A stretch of DNA of 64,000 nt from Prorocentrum cordatum. Lineage: Eukaryota > Sar > Dinophyceae > Prorocentrales > Prorocentraceae. Where the stretch lies: positions 176,976 through 240,975 of the forward strand of contig CAUYUJ010002736.1 in NCBI GenBank assembly GCA_963575745.1, in the 5' to 3' direction. Below, piece by piece: positions 22,534 through 30,521 of this stretch. How positions within the stretch are numbered: the stretch's first letter is position 1; the number at the start of each line of letters is the position of its first letter. Both the position numbers and the translations under genes were made by a program. The notes beneath the pieces are model-generated. The model ran no database searches. It was not told the origin of the DNA and saw only the letters and a list, made by a program, of their open reading frames with translations.

Positions 22534-23532
22534 ATGCCGACTTCGAGCGAATGGAGCCCTGTGTGCGTTGAGAAGGTCTTGTGCATCCGTGGAGGTTGGC
22601 TTGCGCAGACCACCCCCATCCCCGAAAAGGATGTCAAGGTGCTCCACGCATGGCCCCTCGGAGAGATAACTTTCGTGCACGTGAACATGCAAAAGGCTTG
22701 GCTGCTCAAGGTGTGCGCCAAAGGTAAACCGACCGCAGGGGCCTTGAAGGCCTCCAAGGCCTGGGACGCGCTGAAGAAAGAACTCGCGAAGCAGGGCGGC
22801 GCCGCAGTTGCGGACGAGGAGAGCGACGGCGACGCGGGGGACGAAGCAGATGACCCCATGTCGGCCCTGGTCAGCTCCACGGACGCCACGAAGAAGCAGG
22901 CAGCGACCCCGACCAGCGCCAAGAAGCAGAAGACTGGAACGCGTGCGGCGACTACTGGCCTGCCCAGGGGCGAGGCCGTGGAGTCGGCCATAGCCACTGT
23001 GCACTCTGTACAGATGCCCGCAAAGAGCCCCATGAAGTTTCCGCACGACACGGCCGTTCGAAACGTGCGGGTGGCCAGCTTCAAGCGGAGGACGTTGTGG
23101 CTGGACGCTGCAGACCTTGGGTGGCTGATCGACATGATCGTGGACGACGTGAGCCTCGGCGGTGTCCCCGACATCGGCGACGGCGACAAGGACGAGGCCG
23201 CAGTGGCGGACAGGGACTGGGCAACGGCGGTTGACCCTGCCACCCCGCTGGCGAAGCAAAAGGAGGTCGACCCCCCCGTGGCGCAGGGGAGCGGCTCTGG
23301 CTTCACCGTCGTTTGGGACTTCAAGGGCGCTTGGGTCGCGACCATCACGCGAGAGTGTGCCAACAAGGGCAAAAGGATCGAGATGGATGTGAAGAAACTT
23401 ACAAAGAAGAAGTGGCAGTCGGCGCAGTCGGTGAAGGGCTACGACTACGAGTGGGAGGGCATGACGCAGCACCAGCGCAAGCAAGCGGCTCTGGATTACC
23501 TCGAGCTCCAAATCCCCAGTCTGTTCGACTGA
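22534..23532 (+). CDS. Element ORF4: unknown 332-aa protein
   Basis: First in-frame ATG at 22534 (CACACATGCCG), 332 residues, TGA at 23530. Residues 1-85 form a compact domain starting MPTSSEWSPVCVEKVLCIRG. A linker of about 70 residues follows, with Asp/Glu and Lys/Ala stretches and a 12-mer peptide (AAVADEES). A second domain, from about residue 150 to the end, contains RTLWLDAADLGWLIDMIVDD and FTVVWDFKGAWVATITRE and ends in DYLELQIPSLFD. No family recognised. The spacing to ORF5 is 375 bp, with two 12-mers in it. A small two-domain accessory protein is as much as can be said. Confidence 0.66.
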   Translation: MPTSSEWSPVCVEKVLCIRGGWLAQTTPIPEKDVKVLHAWPLGEITFVHVNMQKAWLLKVCAKGKPTAGALKASKAWDALKKELAKQGGAAVADEESDGDAGDEADDPMSALVSSTDATKKQAATPTSAKKQKTGTRAATTGLPRGEAVESAIATVHSVQMPAKSPMKFPHDTAVRNVRVASFKRRTLWLDAADLGWLIDMIVDDVSLGGVPDIGDGDKDEAAVADRDWATAVDPATPLAKQKEVDPPVAQGSGSGFTVVWDFKGAWVATITRECANKGKRIEMDVKKLTKKKWQSAQSVKGYDYEWEGMTQHQRKQAALDYLELQIPSLFD

Positions 23533-23907
23533 GGCCCGAAGCCGTATGGGCCGCAGTTGCGGTGGGGCTACTGAGTGCCCGCAGTTGCGGGGTGGCTGGG
23601 TGCGCGTGAACACGCGGAGGGCGAGGCGGTGTGAGGAGGCAGGCGGAAGGTTTAGGGTGTTCCACGGGTGCACGCCTTAGTGCGCCAACTTGTGTGGGCG
23701 AGCGTTTTTCTTAGAGAAGCATGGAGTGAAGCATCGAAACCCTGTGCGCGCGATGATTGGGGCTTCCGCGCGGGCGTTGTTGAAAAGTACCTCCTTCTTC
23801 GCCCCTCCGCATCGTCTTCAGTTGCTCCTCCCTCCTCCCCTCCCTCTTCCTAGTTCTGTAGCCCGCAGCCGAGTGCCCGGCCCGAGTCGTTCGCCACGCG
23901 ACCGCTC
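23533..23907 (+). promoter_or_regulatory. Spacer ORF4-ORF5
   Basis: 12-mers at 23551 and 23579, then about 200 bp of ordinary sequence. A pyrimidine tract (CTCCTCCCTCCTCCCCTCCC, about 23822-23852) is followed by CTAG and the ATG at 23908. Confidence 0.5.
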
Positions 23908-26900
23908 ATGGATGTTCCCGTGGGGCGGACATGGTATGGCGAGGAGGACGGAACGCATTTCGAGGTGGAGTGGCTCCATTACGACAGCGGCTGCGCACCG
24001 AGGAAAACGAAGTATGGCACCACTGGGCTCGCCAACATCTTGGGCCGCAGTAGCGGCGTTCCGTGCCCCAAGAAGATAAAGGTGCACGCATGTGCGGATT
24101 TTCCGTGCCTAGCGAAGTGGCCCGCGTCGCAGTACGGCCTTGTTGAGCCGCCTCGCTTTCATTTGCGGCCGTCTGCTTGGCGACCGGGCGCGACGCCACC
24201 CCCCGCAGTTGCGGCTCCAGGCGGCACCGCAGTTGCGGCTCCCTCGGCCCCTGCACACATAGCACCAGCAACACCAGCAGAACTCGCAGCTCCTGCGCAA
24301 GAAGGACACGCAGCTCCAGCACCAGAAGCACCCGCAGAACCCAAACCTCCAGCAGCCCCTGTGCCCGAAGCACCCGCAGCAGCAGTCCCTCCAGCTCCTC
24401 CAGCTCAAGTGCACGCAACACCAGACCCGCCTGCTGCGCAGGAGACCGCAATTGCGGTTGAAGCTCCTGAGGGAGTGGAAGCGGACAAAGACACACCACT
24501 TCCAGCACGCTTGCCACCAGCGCGGCCGCTGCCAGAGAACTGGTCGAAGACGCAGGTCGCATTCTTCCCGTGCCCAGACCCAAAGGCTGCAGCACGAGTT
24601 GCGGCGCCTGTTGGCGACGCCTTGCGGCCACGAGTCGCGGCGCCACCCCTGGCGCCAGAGAAAGGTGTACCTGTGGAAGACGCGCCAAAGATCCAGGCCG
24701 CAGTGGCGGCGACGGTGCCTGACGTCGTGATGGCTCTCCTGAGGCAGATTCTGTCCGAGAATTCCTACATAGGGTATTCAGCTTTCATGCTGTTTGCCTT
24801 GCGGTTCGGGCGTCGACCTTACGTGTGGGAAGGCGAGAACCGCAAGGACCTCCTTGACTTCTACATGCCTTGGGCAAAGGAGAAGTGCACTGAGCCATGC
24901 GCCGTCGACGGCGTGGCGTGCGTACTCGCCGCTGCTGAGGATCTGTTCGGGGAATGGACAACGGTGGAACTCAGGCCCGTGACTCCCGAGAACCCTCTCC
25001 ATGAGGTGCGCCACTGGGTGGCCGCAGTTGCGGTGGGTGGCGTGTGCTCTGAGGGGGCGGACGCGTTGAACAGGTTCTACGGTCCTCTGGGACAATGGGT
25101 CCTAGGGACTGTTTGCGATGGAAACTGCGGCATTGACCTTATGGCGATGATGTTGCAGAAACCGCAAAATGCCGAGACGCGCAAATGGCTTCGGGAGGAA
25201 CTGTACGATTTCGGGGTGCGCCGCTGGGACGAACCGTGGTTGCACGACATGCTCGTTGTCACGCAGGAACTAACCTTGGAGGAGGTGCGGGCGTACCGCA
25301 GTTGCGGGGCCAGCGGCCCTGCTGGACCCATGGTCCTGCACGACTCCGAGGGCGAGGGCGAACCAGCAGAGGCGCCGAGAGAGGCGAGCGCGCCACGCCC
25401 CGCTCTCATGGCGGCGTTAGAGTGGCAGACGGGCGTGCAGGACATGGGTATATTGCTTGCCATGGCTGAGGCTATGCCCGAGGCGTTGCAGGAGGAGCAG
25501 ATCAGGGCGCACGCACTGGCCAGCGCACGCCCAAAACCCGAAGTTGCGGAACAGAAGCGGCGCGTGTGCCCGCACATGCTCAGAGACCGCGAACTGGTTT
25601 GCAAAGAACTGGAGGCGCACGCACGCAGTTGTGGTTGGATGGGCGAGGGCGTTCTGCCACGGAATTCAATCGCGTCTTTTTGCGAGCGGTTCACGTGGCC
25701 GAAGGGCATGGGGGTCGTCCAGCAGCGCCAGGCCGTCTCCAAGTGGTTTCAAAACTGGCGCACACAAGGTGGACATGGCACGGCGGGCGTGCATGGCCGA
25801 CGCCGCGCGCGGGGCAACCAAGGGCGCCCGAACAAGGCTCCATGGCTGGAAGCCGCTCTGTACGAGTGGTGGTCCCACATGAGGTACTCCGTGGACTGGA
25901 AGGCGGTGGCCAAGCGAACCGCAGTTGCGGAGGAGAGGCCCAAGATGTTGGCCAGGTTCTCCCAATCCCTGCTGGTTACGAAGGCGAAGCAACTCGTCGC
26001 GGACTACTGCGTGGAGACAATGAAGCGGGGAGGCGTACCGAAGGTGCCGCAGTTGCGGCCTCGGTGGTGGGTGAAGTGGCGGCGCTCCTACGGCCTCAGC
26101 ATGAAGAAGCCGAACCGCAAGTACAAGGTGCCAAAATGGTTGCTCCAATCCCGTTTTGAGACTATGATCTTGAACGTGGCCAGGGTCCGCGCAGCTGCGG
26201 AGGAGCTTTTGGGGCACGACCCGCACATCCTGAACTGGGACCAGTCGCCCTTTCACCACAACGAGTCTTCGTCGGCCTCCAAGCCGACATTGGCTGTGAA
26301 GGGTGGCATTGTCCCGCTTGTCGAGGCGCATGACGACAGCAGGGCTCGGTGGACAGCGAACCTGACGGCGTCGAGCGACGCGGAGGACATCCGCAGTTGC
26401 GGACCACCGCCAGCGGAGCTCATGTTCAAGGGGGGACCTGTCATCGCTGAGGGCTTGGCCGCACATGCCCGCAGTTGCGGCTATCCGTCCTGGGTGAGCA
26501 CGGCGACGTCCGAGAAGGGGTCCTACCGCGCAGACGACGTTGTATCATTCTTGCAGCGGCACTTGCGGGCCTGGCCCGCCGACCCGCAGTTGCGGGGAAA
26601 GTGGCGCATCCTCATGGCCGACGACCATAGCCCGCACAAAGCAGACGCTGTGCGGAGACTCGCCTGGCAGCGCGGCTACGTGCTGATCATTCACGGCGGG
26701 GGGACGACCGCAGTTGCGCAGCCCGTGGACACGGACTTGAACCAGCACGTGAAGCGCCGGTACATTGCCCTCGAGACCAAAGCGCTGGTGCAGCAAATGG
26801 CGTTGGGGAAGCACGTGCCGCAGTTGCGGCGTTCCGATTGCGCCGACTTGATGCTGTCAGTGTTGGAGAATGTGCAGTTGCACTTGGACGCCGCGAAAGG

Positions 26901-28023
26901 TTTCCTGAAAGTGGGAATTCGAGCGCCCTTCGACAAGTCAGGAGATCTCGAGATTTGCCGAGAGGCGGCGGAACTCTGGGAAGCAGGGGGGCTGCGAGCA
27001 AAAGTGGACACCGCAGTCGCGGAGGTGAGGGAAGAATGCGAGCAGAAACGTTTGAAATGGTCCTACAATGACGTGCTGCGTCTCATACACGAATACGAGA
27101 AACACGACGCCACAGATTCCGTGTTGGAGAAGCTCGGCGACGAAGCGCTAGGCCAGGAGCCAGGCCACGAGGAGGGCGATGAGGAGGGCGGGGAGGAGGA
27201 GGAGGAGGAGGTGCACGAGGAGCACGAGGAGGACGAAGAGCAAGAGGAGGCCTCGTGGGCCGAGGCTCTTGCGGAACAGTGCGATGCCGCAGTTGCGGCA
27301 CCTGGGCCTCAAGGATCCTCGGTATCCATGGACTGCGTGGTCGACGCAGAGGCGGCCGAGCAGGTGGCAGTGGCGACGTCCTTGGCAGAAACGCTCCGCG
27401 AGGCGGAAGATATGCTGCGCCAAGTGGGCATGGAGAAACTAGCGCAGGATTGCCGACAGCAACGACACAAACAAAAGAAGCGGTTGAGAGAGCTGGCGCG
27501 GGAGGACAACGAGGTCCTACGAGCGTTGACTGCCCAGCGAGACCACGAAGCCGCAGTGGTGGCGAAAAAGCGGCGCCTGGCTCTGGAAGCGAACGACAGG
27601 ACGAAGGCGTTGCACGATCTCAAGAAGCAGATTCGAGAGGCCGAGGCCGCCTTGAGGGCAAAGAAGGAGGCCGCAGTTGCGGTGGAAACGGCTTTGGCTA
27701 ACAAACACGCCCTAGCGCAGTGGAATCCCGAGGAGTTCAAGATCAAGAAAAACAGGATGGCAGCTCTGGATCGCCTGGCTCGCGGAAAAGGCGTCCTCTC
27801 AGACGAGCAGAGGGGGGAGTGGGCATGGTTCAAGACGCATTGGGACGAGGAGATGTGCAAGCAGCACAAGGAGCAATGGCCGCTCACGTTTGCTGGGTGG
27901 CTGCAAAAAGTCGCGAACGACGCGGCGTCTGGGAACCGTTCGGCGCTGTCGCAGTTCGTGCATTCGGAAACAGTGAGAACCCTGGGAGGGCAAATGGCGC
28001 TGGTAATCCCAGCCCTAGCGTGA
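23908..28023 (+). CDS. Element ORF5: OTU-like segment plus pogo/Tc1-type DDE transposase (1371 aa)
   Basis: ATG at 23908, TGA at 28021. Residues 92-211 are Ala/Pro-rich. Residues 270-455 include VCDGNCGIDLMAMM (Asp404, Cys407), which resembles the DGxC nucleophile loop of OTU cysteine proteases; this is weak. Residues 712-735 contain RWWVKWRRSYG, similar to the CENP-B/Tc5-type helix-turn-helix placed ahead of pogo-type catalytic domains. The DDE core has NWDQSPF (Asp778), LMADDHSPH (Asp905, with His five residues on) and TTAVAQPVD (Asp941), with 35 residues between the second and third Asp, as in pogo-like transposases. An acidic run (about 1085-1115) and a coiled coil (about 1152-1271) follow. 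About twenty 12-mers fall inside the gene in all three phases; a near-copy (CCGCAGTTGCGC) encodes part of the third catalytic motif. All three Asp are present, so it may be active. It is the likely mobilising enzyme of the element. Confidence 0.85.
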   Translation: MDVPVGRTWYGEEDGTHFEVEWLHYDSGCAPRKTKYGTTGLANILGRSSGVPCPKKIKVHACADFPCLAKWPASQYGLVEPPRFHLRPSAWRPGATPPPAVAAPGGTAVAAPSAPAHIAPATPAELAAPAQEGHAAPAPEAPAEPKPPAAPVPEAPAAAVPPAPPAQVHATPDPPAAQETAIAVEAPEGVEADKDTPLPARLPPARPLPENWSKTQVAFFPCPDPKAAARVAAPVGDALRPRVAAPPLAPEKGVPVEDAPKIQAAVAATVPDVVMALLRQILSENSYIGYSAFMLFALRFGRRPYVWEGENRKDLLDFYMPWAKEKCTEPCAVDGVACVLAAAEDLFGEWTTVELRPVTPENPLHEVRHWVAAVAVGGVCSEGADALNRFYGPLGQWVLGTVCDGNCGIDLMAMMLQKPQNAETRKWLREELYDFGVRRWDEPWLHDMLVVTQELTLEEVRAYRSCGASGPAGPMVLHDSEGEGEPAEAPREASAPRPALMAALEWQTGVQDMGILLAMAEAMPEALQEEQIRAHALASARPKPEVAEQKRRVCPHMLRDRELVCKELEAHARSCGWMGEGVLPRNSIASFCERFTWPKGMGVVQQRQAVSKWFQNWRTQGGHGTAGVHGRRRARGNQGRPNKAPWLEAALYEWWSHMRYSVDWKAVAKRTAVAEERPKMLARFSQSLLVTKAKQLVADYCVETMKRGGVPKVPQLRPRWWVKWRRSYGLSMKKPNRKYKVPKWLLQSRFETMILNVARVRAAAEELLGHDPHILNWDQSPFHHNESSSASKPTLAVKGGIVPLVEAHDDSRARWTANLTASSDAEDIRSCGPPPAELMFKGGPVIAEGLAAHARSCGYPSWVSTATSEKGSYRADDVVSFLQRHLRAWPADPQLRGKWRILMADDHSPHKADAVRRLAWQRGYVLIIHGGGTTAVAQPVDTDLNQHVKRRYIALETKALVQQMALGKHVPQLRRSDCADLMLSVLENVQLHLDAAKGFLKVGIRAPFDKSGDLEICREAAELWEAGGLRAKVDTAVAEVREECEQKRLKWSYNDVLRLIHEYEKHDATDSVLEKLGDEALGQEPGHEEGDEEGGEEEEEEVHEEHEEDEEQEEASWAEALAEQCDAAVAAPGPQGSSVSMDCVVDAEAAEQVAVATSLAETLREAEDMLRQVGMEKLAQDCRQQRHKQKKRLRELAREDNEVLRALTAQRDHEAAVVAKKRRLALEANDRTKALHDLKKQIREAEAALRAKKEAAVAVETALANKHALAQWNPEEFKIKKNRMAALDRLARGKGVLSDEQRGEWAWFKTHWDEEMCKQHKEQWPLTFAGWLQKVANDAASGNRSALSQFVHSETVRTLGGQMALVIPALA

Positions 28024-28350
28024 TGCAGGCCGCAGTTGCGGACCCACAGGAAGTCCAGAGGGAAGTTGTTTTTCCAAGCGGCTCCCGCGCGGGCAGGAGA
28101 TGAGGCAAAACCGCAGTTGCGGTCTTCCTGCTGCTGTGAAAATAATCCTTTCACAGTCCCTTGCAATCGTCGCCCTCCTTCTGCTTCTCCGCCAGTCCAT
28201 TTGTTGTTCTTTCGGTTCCTTTGAGTCCTCGCCCTCCTTCTGCCACTCCTCGAATCCTCTTTGTCTCCTCCCTCCATCCGACCCCATGCCCATTCACGAT
28301 CCATTTCCGTAGCCACCGTGGCTCGAGGTGGCGCACGCGAAGACGCAAGC
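28024..28350 (+). promoter_or_regulatory. Spacer ORF5-ORF6
   Basis: 12-mers at 28029 and 28111. A pyrimidine-rich stretch (GCCCTCCTTCTGCTTCTCCG and CCTCTTTGTCTCCTCCCTCC) runs over 28170-28285, followed by the first in-frame ATG of ORF6 at 28351. Confidence 0.5.
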
Positions 28351-30336
28351 ATGTGGCCGCCCGCGCGCCCGAGCGCATCCTCAGGGAGTATGGACCGTGG
28401 ACCTCGATTCGCCAGAACGGTGTTCATCCACAACGCTGAGGAGGAGGAGGGAGGCAAAGACGAGGAAGCCGCAGTTGCGGATGATGACGACGACCAGCGG
28501 ACGCAAGATGGCGACAGCACCGTCGCGTCCTCGGCTGCCTCCGCTGACGAGGCTGAGTCCCGGGGAGGTGCGGGAGCCGCAGTTGCGGCAGCACATGACT
28601 CCTACATGCCGAGAGTGTTGTCGTCGCGGAGACCCTGGAAACGGGTGCCCATCATCGAGACAAGCAATCTGTCGGAAAAACAAAGAGCTCTTGTCGACGC
28701 ATGGGAGGAGAAAACGGAGTTCGAAGCGGGACGGGTCGGCTTCTACGTGGCCAACTTCGGAGGGACTGCAGCTAGACCCACGCAACGCGCGGACGAGTGG
28801 GCGCAGCTCCGCGCGAACCCTGCCCAGATCATCGCCCTCTGCGAGTGCGACGACGAGACCTGCGCGGTACTCAGTGGGGAGCACGACGCGAGGGACAGTG
28901 CAGCCGCAGTTGCGGACGATAGGTTTCGGAGTCGGACTCAATACAACTACCTGTGCGTTAAGGGCGGCGAGCCATCAGGGACCCTCCTTGTTGGCATGAG
29001 GGACCGCAGTGGCGGCCACATTGAACACGTAGACTTTGCGAGACTCTTCCACAAGCAGGAGAAGTCCAAAACGAAGAAGAAGAAGAAACAGTCCGCAGTT
29101 GCGGAGGCTCCTGCGCCAAAGCTGCACAACAAGTACTCCAGGGCGATGGTGGTGCGCGTCCACCTGGACCAGGCCGTGCCCCATTTGGGGGGCTCCTTCA
29201 ACGTCATGGCGGTGCACGTCCACCACAGCTTGGCCAACCAAGACTGGGGCGTCACGAAGCTCCATGAGTTCTACAACTGGTTCGTCGCCTACGTCAGGGA
29301 ATGGGACGTGAAGGTCTGCATGGGGGACTTCAACATGTGCATGTTCCAGCTTGTGTCCTGGTGCCGCAATTGCGGCCTGACTGTGGACGTCGCCGCGTGG
29401 ACCCCCTGGAAGACAGCAGGCGGCCAGCCCAGGGCAGACAGCATGGCGATTTTGTTCATAAACTGTCCTGGGCAGTACAAGCTTCACCATGGCCTGAGTG
29501 TTCTGCACGACCGTGAGGGCGGATTCTTGACGACCCAGCATGATCCGTCTTTCCCTGTCTTCGACTACACGAATGGCCCTGGGAAGATGCTTCAGACTTA
29601 CGTGCCCAAGGCTGAGCCCGTTGAAAACAAGATGCGCGCCTTCCTGACGCCATCTGGCGAATCCTTGACCGCAGTTGCGGAGTTCGAGCAAAGGATGGCG
29701 CGCAGGGAACGCGACGATTGGGTGCGCCATCCCTTCAGAGTGAAGCAGGGCAACCTCGACGACAAGATATGGCATGGCGCCTTCGGCAGGGCGAGGCACG
29801 GAGCGCACTTCCCTCTGGTGGCTTTCACGCACAATACGTGCCGCAGGTCACCTGAAAGACTCGCCGCGAGGTTGGAACGCAGGAAGGGCGGCAGGAAGGG
29901 CGGCAAGAAGGGCGGCAAGAAGGGCAGCTACGCGGACACCGCAGTTGCGGGGAAGGGCGTCCGACCCCAGATGGGAACCGCAGTTGCGGGGAGAGACGCT
30001 GGGGCTGAGCGAGCTGGGAACACGCCACCGCCGCAAGCTGCCAACGGCGACGATGCGACCCCTTCTTGTGCCGCAGTGGCGGCTGGGTCCTGGGACGCCA
30101 GCGGCAGCGGCGCATGGGAGGCGCGCAGTCCCGCCACGAGATGGCAGGGCTGGTCCTGGTGGGACTGGAGCTCGAGCGAATGGGGCGCTGATGGCGCGCA
30201 GTGGTGGCCCTCTGATCATGCCGCAGTTGCGGACAATGCCCCTGAGGGCTCGCCTCCTCAGCGTGAAGTCGAGTGGGGCTCGAGCGGGCGACCTGCCGAG
30301 CGCCCTCCGCGGAGCTTCGAGGGGCAGCGTTGGTGA
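28351..30336 (+). CDS. Element ORF6: EEP-type (APE/LINE-like) nuclease protein (661 aa)
   Basis: The frame opens at 28261, but the first ATG is 28351; TGA at 30334. After an acidic, 12-mer-rich leader (about 1-100), residues 130-500 show the ordered motifs of the endonuclease/exonuclease/phosphatase superfamily. These are FYVANFGG (Asn135), IIALCE (Glu165, a metal ligand in the family), VMAVHVHHS (His289/291), and VCMGDFNM with GDFN at 325-328. A closing SDH, typical of the family, appears at 621-623, but only after a Gly/Lys/Trp-rich linker, so it may be coincidental. A basic KKGGKKG-type run lies near residues 535-555. Such domains act in DNA repair, phosphodiester signalling and target cleavage by LINE elements. 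Here no reverse transcriptase is present. A DNA- or RNA-nicking role in transposition is possible but inferred. Confidence 0.75.
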   Translation: MWPPARPSASSGSMDRGPRFARTVFIHNAEEEEGGKDEEAAVADDDDDQRTQDGDSTVASSAASADEAESRGGAGAAVAAAHDSYMPRVLSSRRPWKRVPIIETSNLSEKQRALVDAWEEKTEFEAGRVGFYVANFGGTAARPTQRADEWAQLRANPAQIIALCECDDETCAVLSGEHDARDSAAAVADDRFRSRTQYNYLCVKGGEPSGTLLVGMRDRSGGHIEHVDFARLFHKQEKSKTKKKKKQSAVAEAPAPKLHNKYSRAMVVRVHLDQAVPHLGGSFNVMAVHVHHSLANQDWGVTKLHEFYNWFVAYVREWDVKVCMGDFNMCMFQLVSWCRNCGLTVDVAAWTPWKTAGGQPRADSMAILFINCPGQYKLHHGLSVLHDREGGFLTTQHDPSFPVFDYTNGPGKMLQTYVPKAEPVENKMRAFLTPSGESLTAVAEFEQRMARRERDDWVRHPFRVKQGNLDDKIWHGAFGRARHGAHFPLVAFTHNTCRRSPERLAARLERRKGGRKGGKKGGKKGSYADTAVAGKGVRPQMGTAVAGRDAGAERAGNTPPPQAANGDDATPSCAAVAAGSWDASGSGAWEARSPATRWQGWSWWDWSSSEWGADGAQWWPSDHAAVADNAPEGSPPQREVEWGSSGRPAERPPRSFEGQRW

Positions 30337-30452
30337 TGGCCGCAGTTGCGGGCAAGTGGAGCATGATGTTGATTGCCGCAGTTGCGGACAGTGTACGCTG
30401 GAAAAATCATCATCATCATCAATCATAATCATCATCATATCATCATATCATA
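30337..30452 (+). other. 3' tail of the gene array
   Basis: The last two 12-mers lie at 30340 and 30376. An ATCATC/ATCATA microsatellite (30406-30451) then runs up to the right subterminal palindromes. Confidence 0.7.
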
Positions 30453-30521
30453 CGTTCAAAGCAGTGCCGGGGCACTGCTTTGAACGCGTTCAAAGCAGTG
30501 CCGGGGCACTGCTTTCGATCG
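30453..30521. repeat. Right subterminal palindromes, two in tandem
   Basis: 30453-30486 is the exact reverse complement of the left palindrome (arms CGTTCAAAGCAGTGCC, GG centre). A second, shortened copy follows at 30487-30521, where TTTGAACG is replaced by TTTCGATCG. Confidence 0.88.

Larger units (their letters stand above)
15066..30387 (+). repeat. Interspersed oriented 12-mer CCGC-AGTN-GCGG (about 70 copies)
   Basis: I counted by eye about 49 CCGCAGTTGCGG, 12 CCGCAGTGGCGG, 5 CCGCAGTCGCGG, 3 CCGCAGTAGCGG and 2 CCGCAATTGCGG, plus about ten degenerate forms. All are on the plus strand; I saw no CCGCAACTGCGG. They occur in spacers (for example 16191, 16221, 16284, 16327, 18797, 18823, 30340, 30376) and within ORFs in every phase: AVA (22802), RSCG (18178) and PQLR (26818). 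The 4-bp arms are fixed while the fourth loop base varies, as expected for a small hairpin with an AGNN-type tetraloop. The first copy starts at 15066 and the last ends near 30387. Confidence 0.93.
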
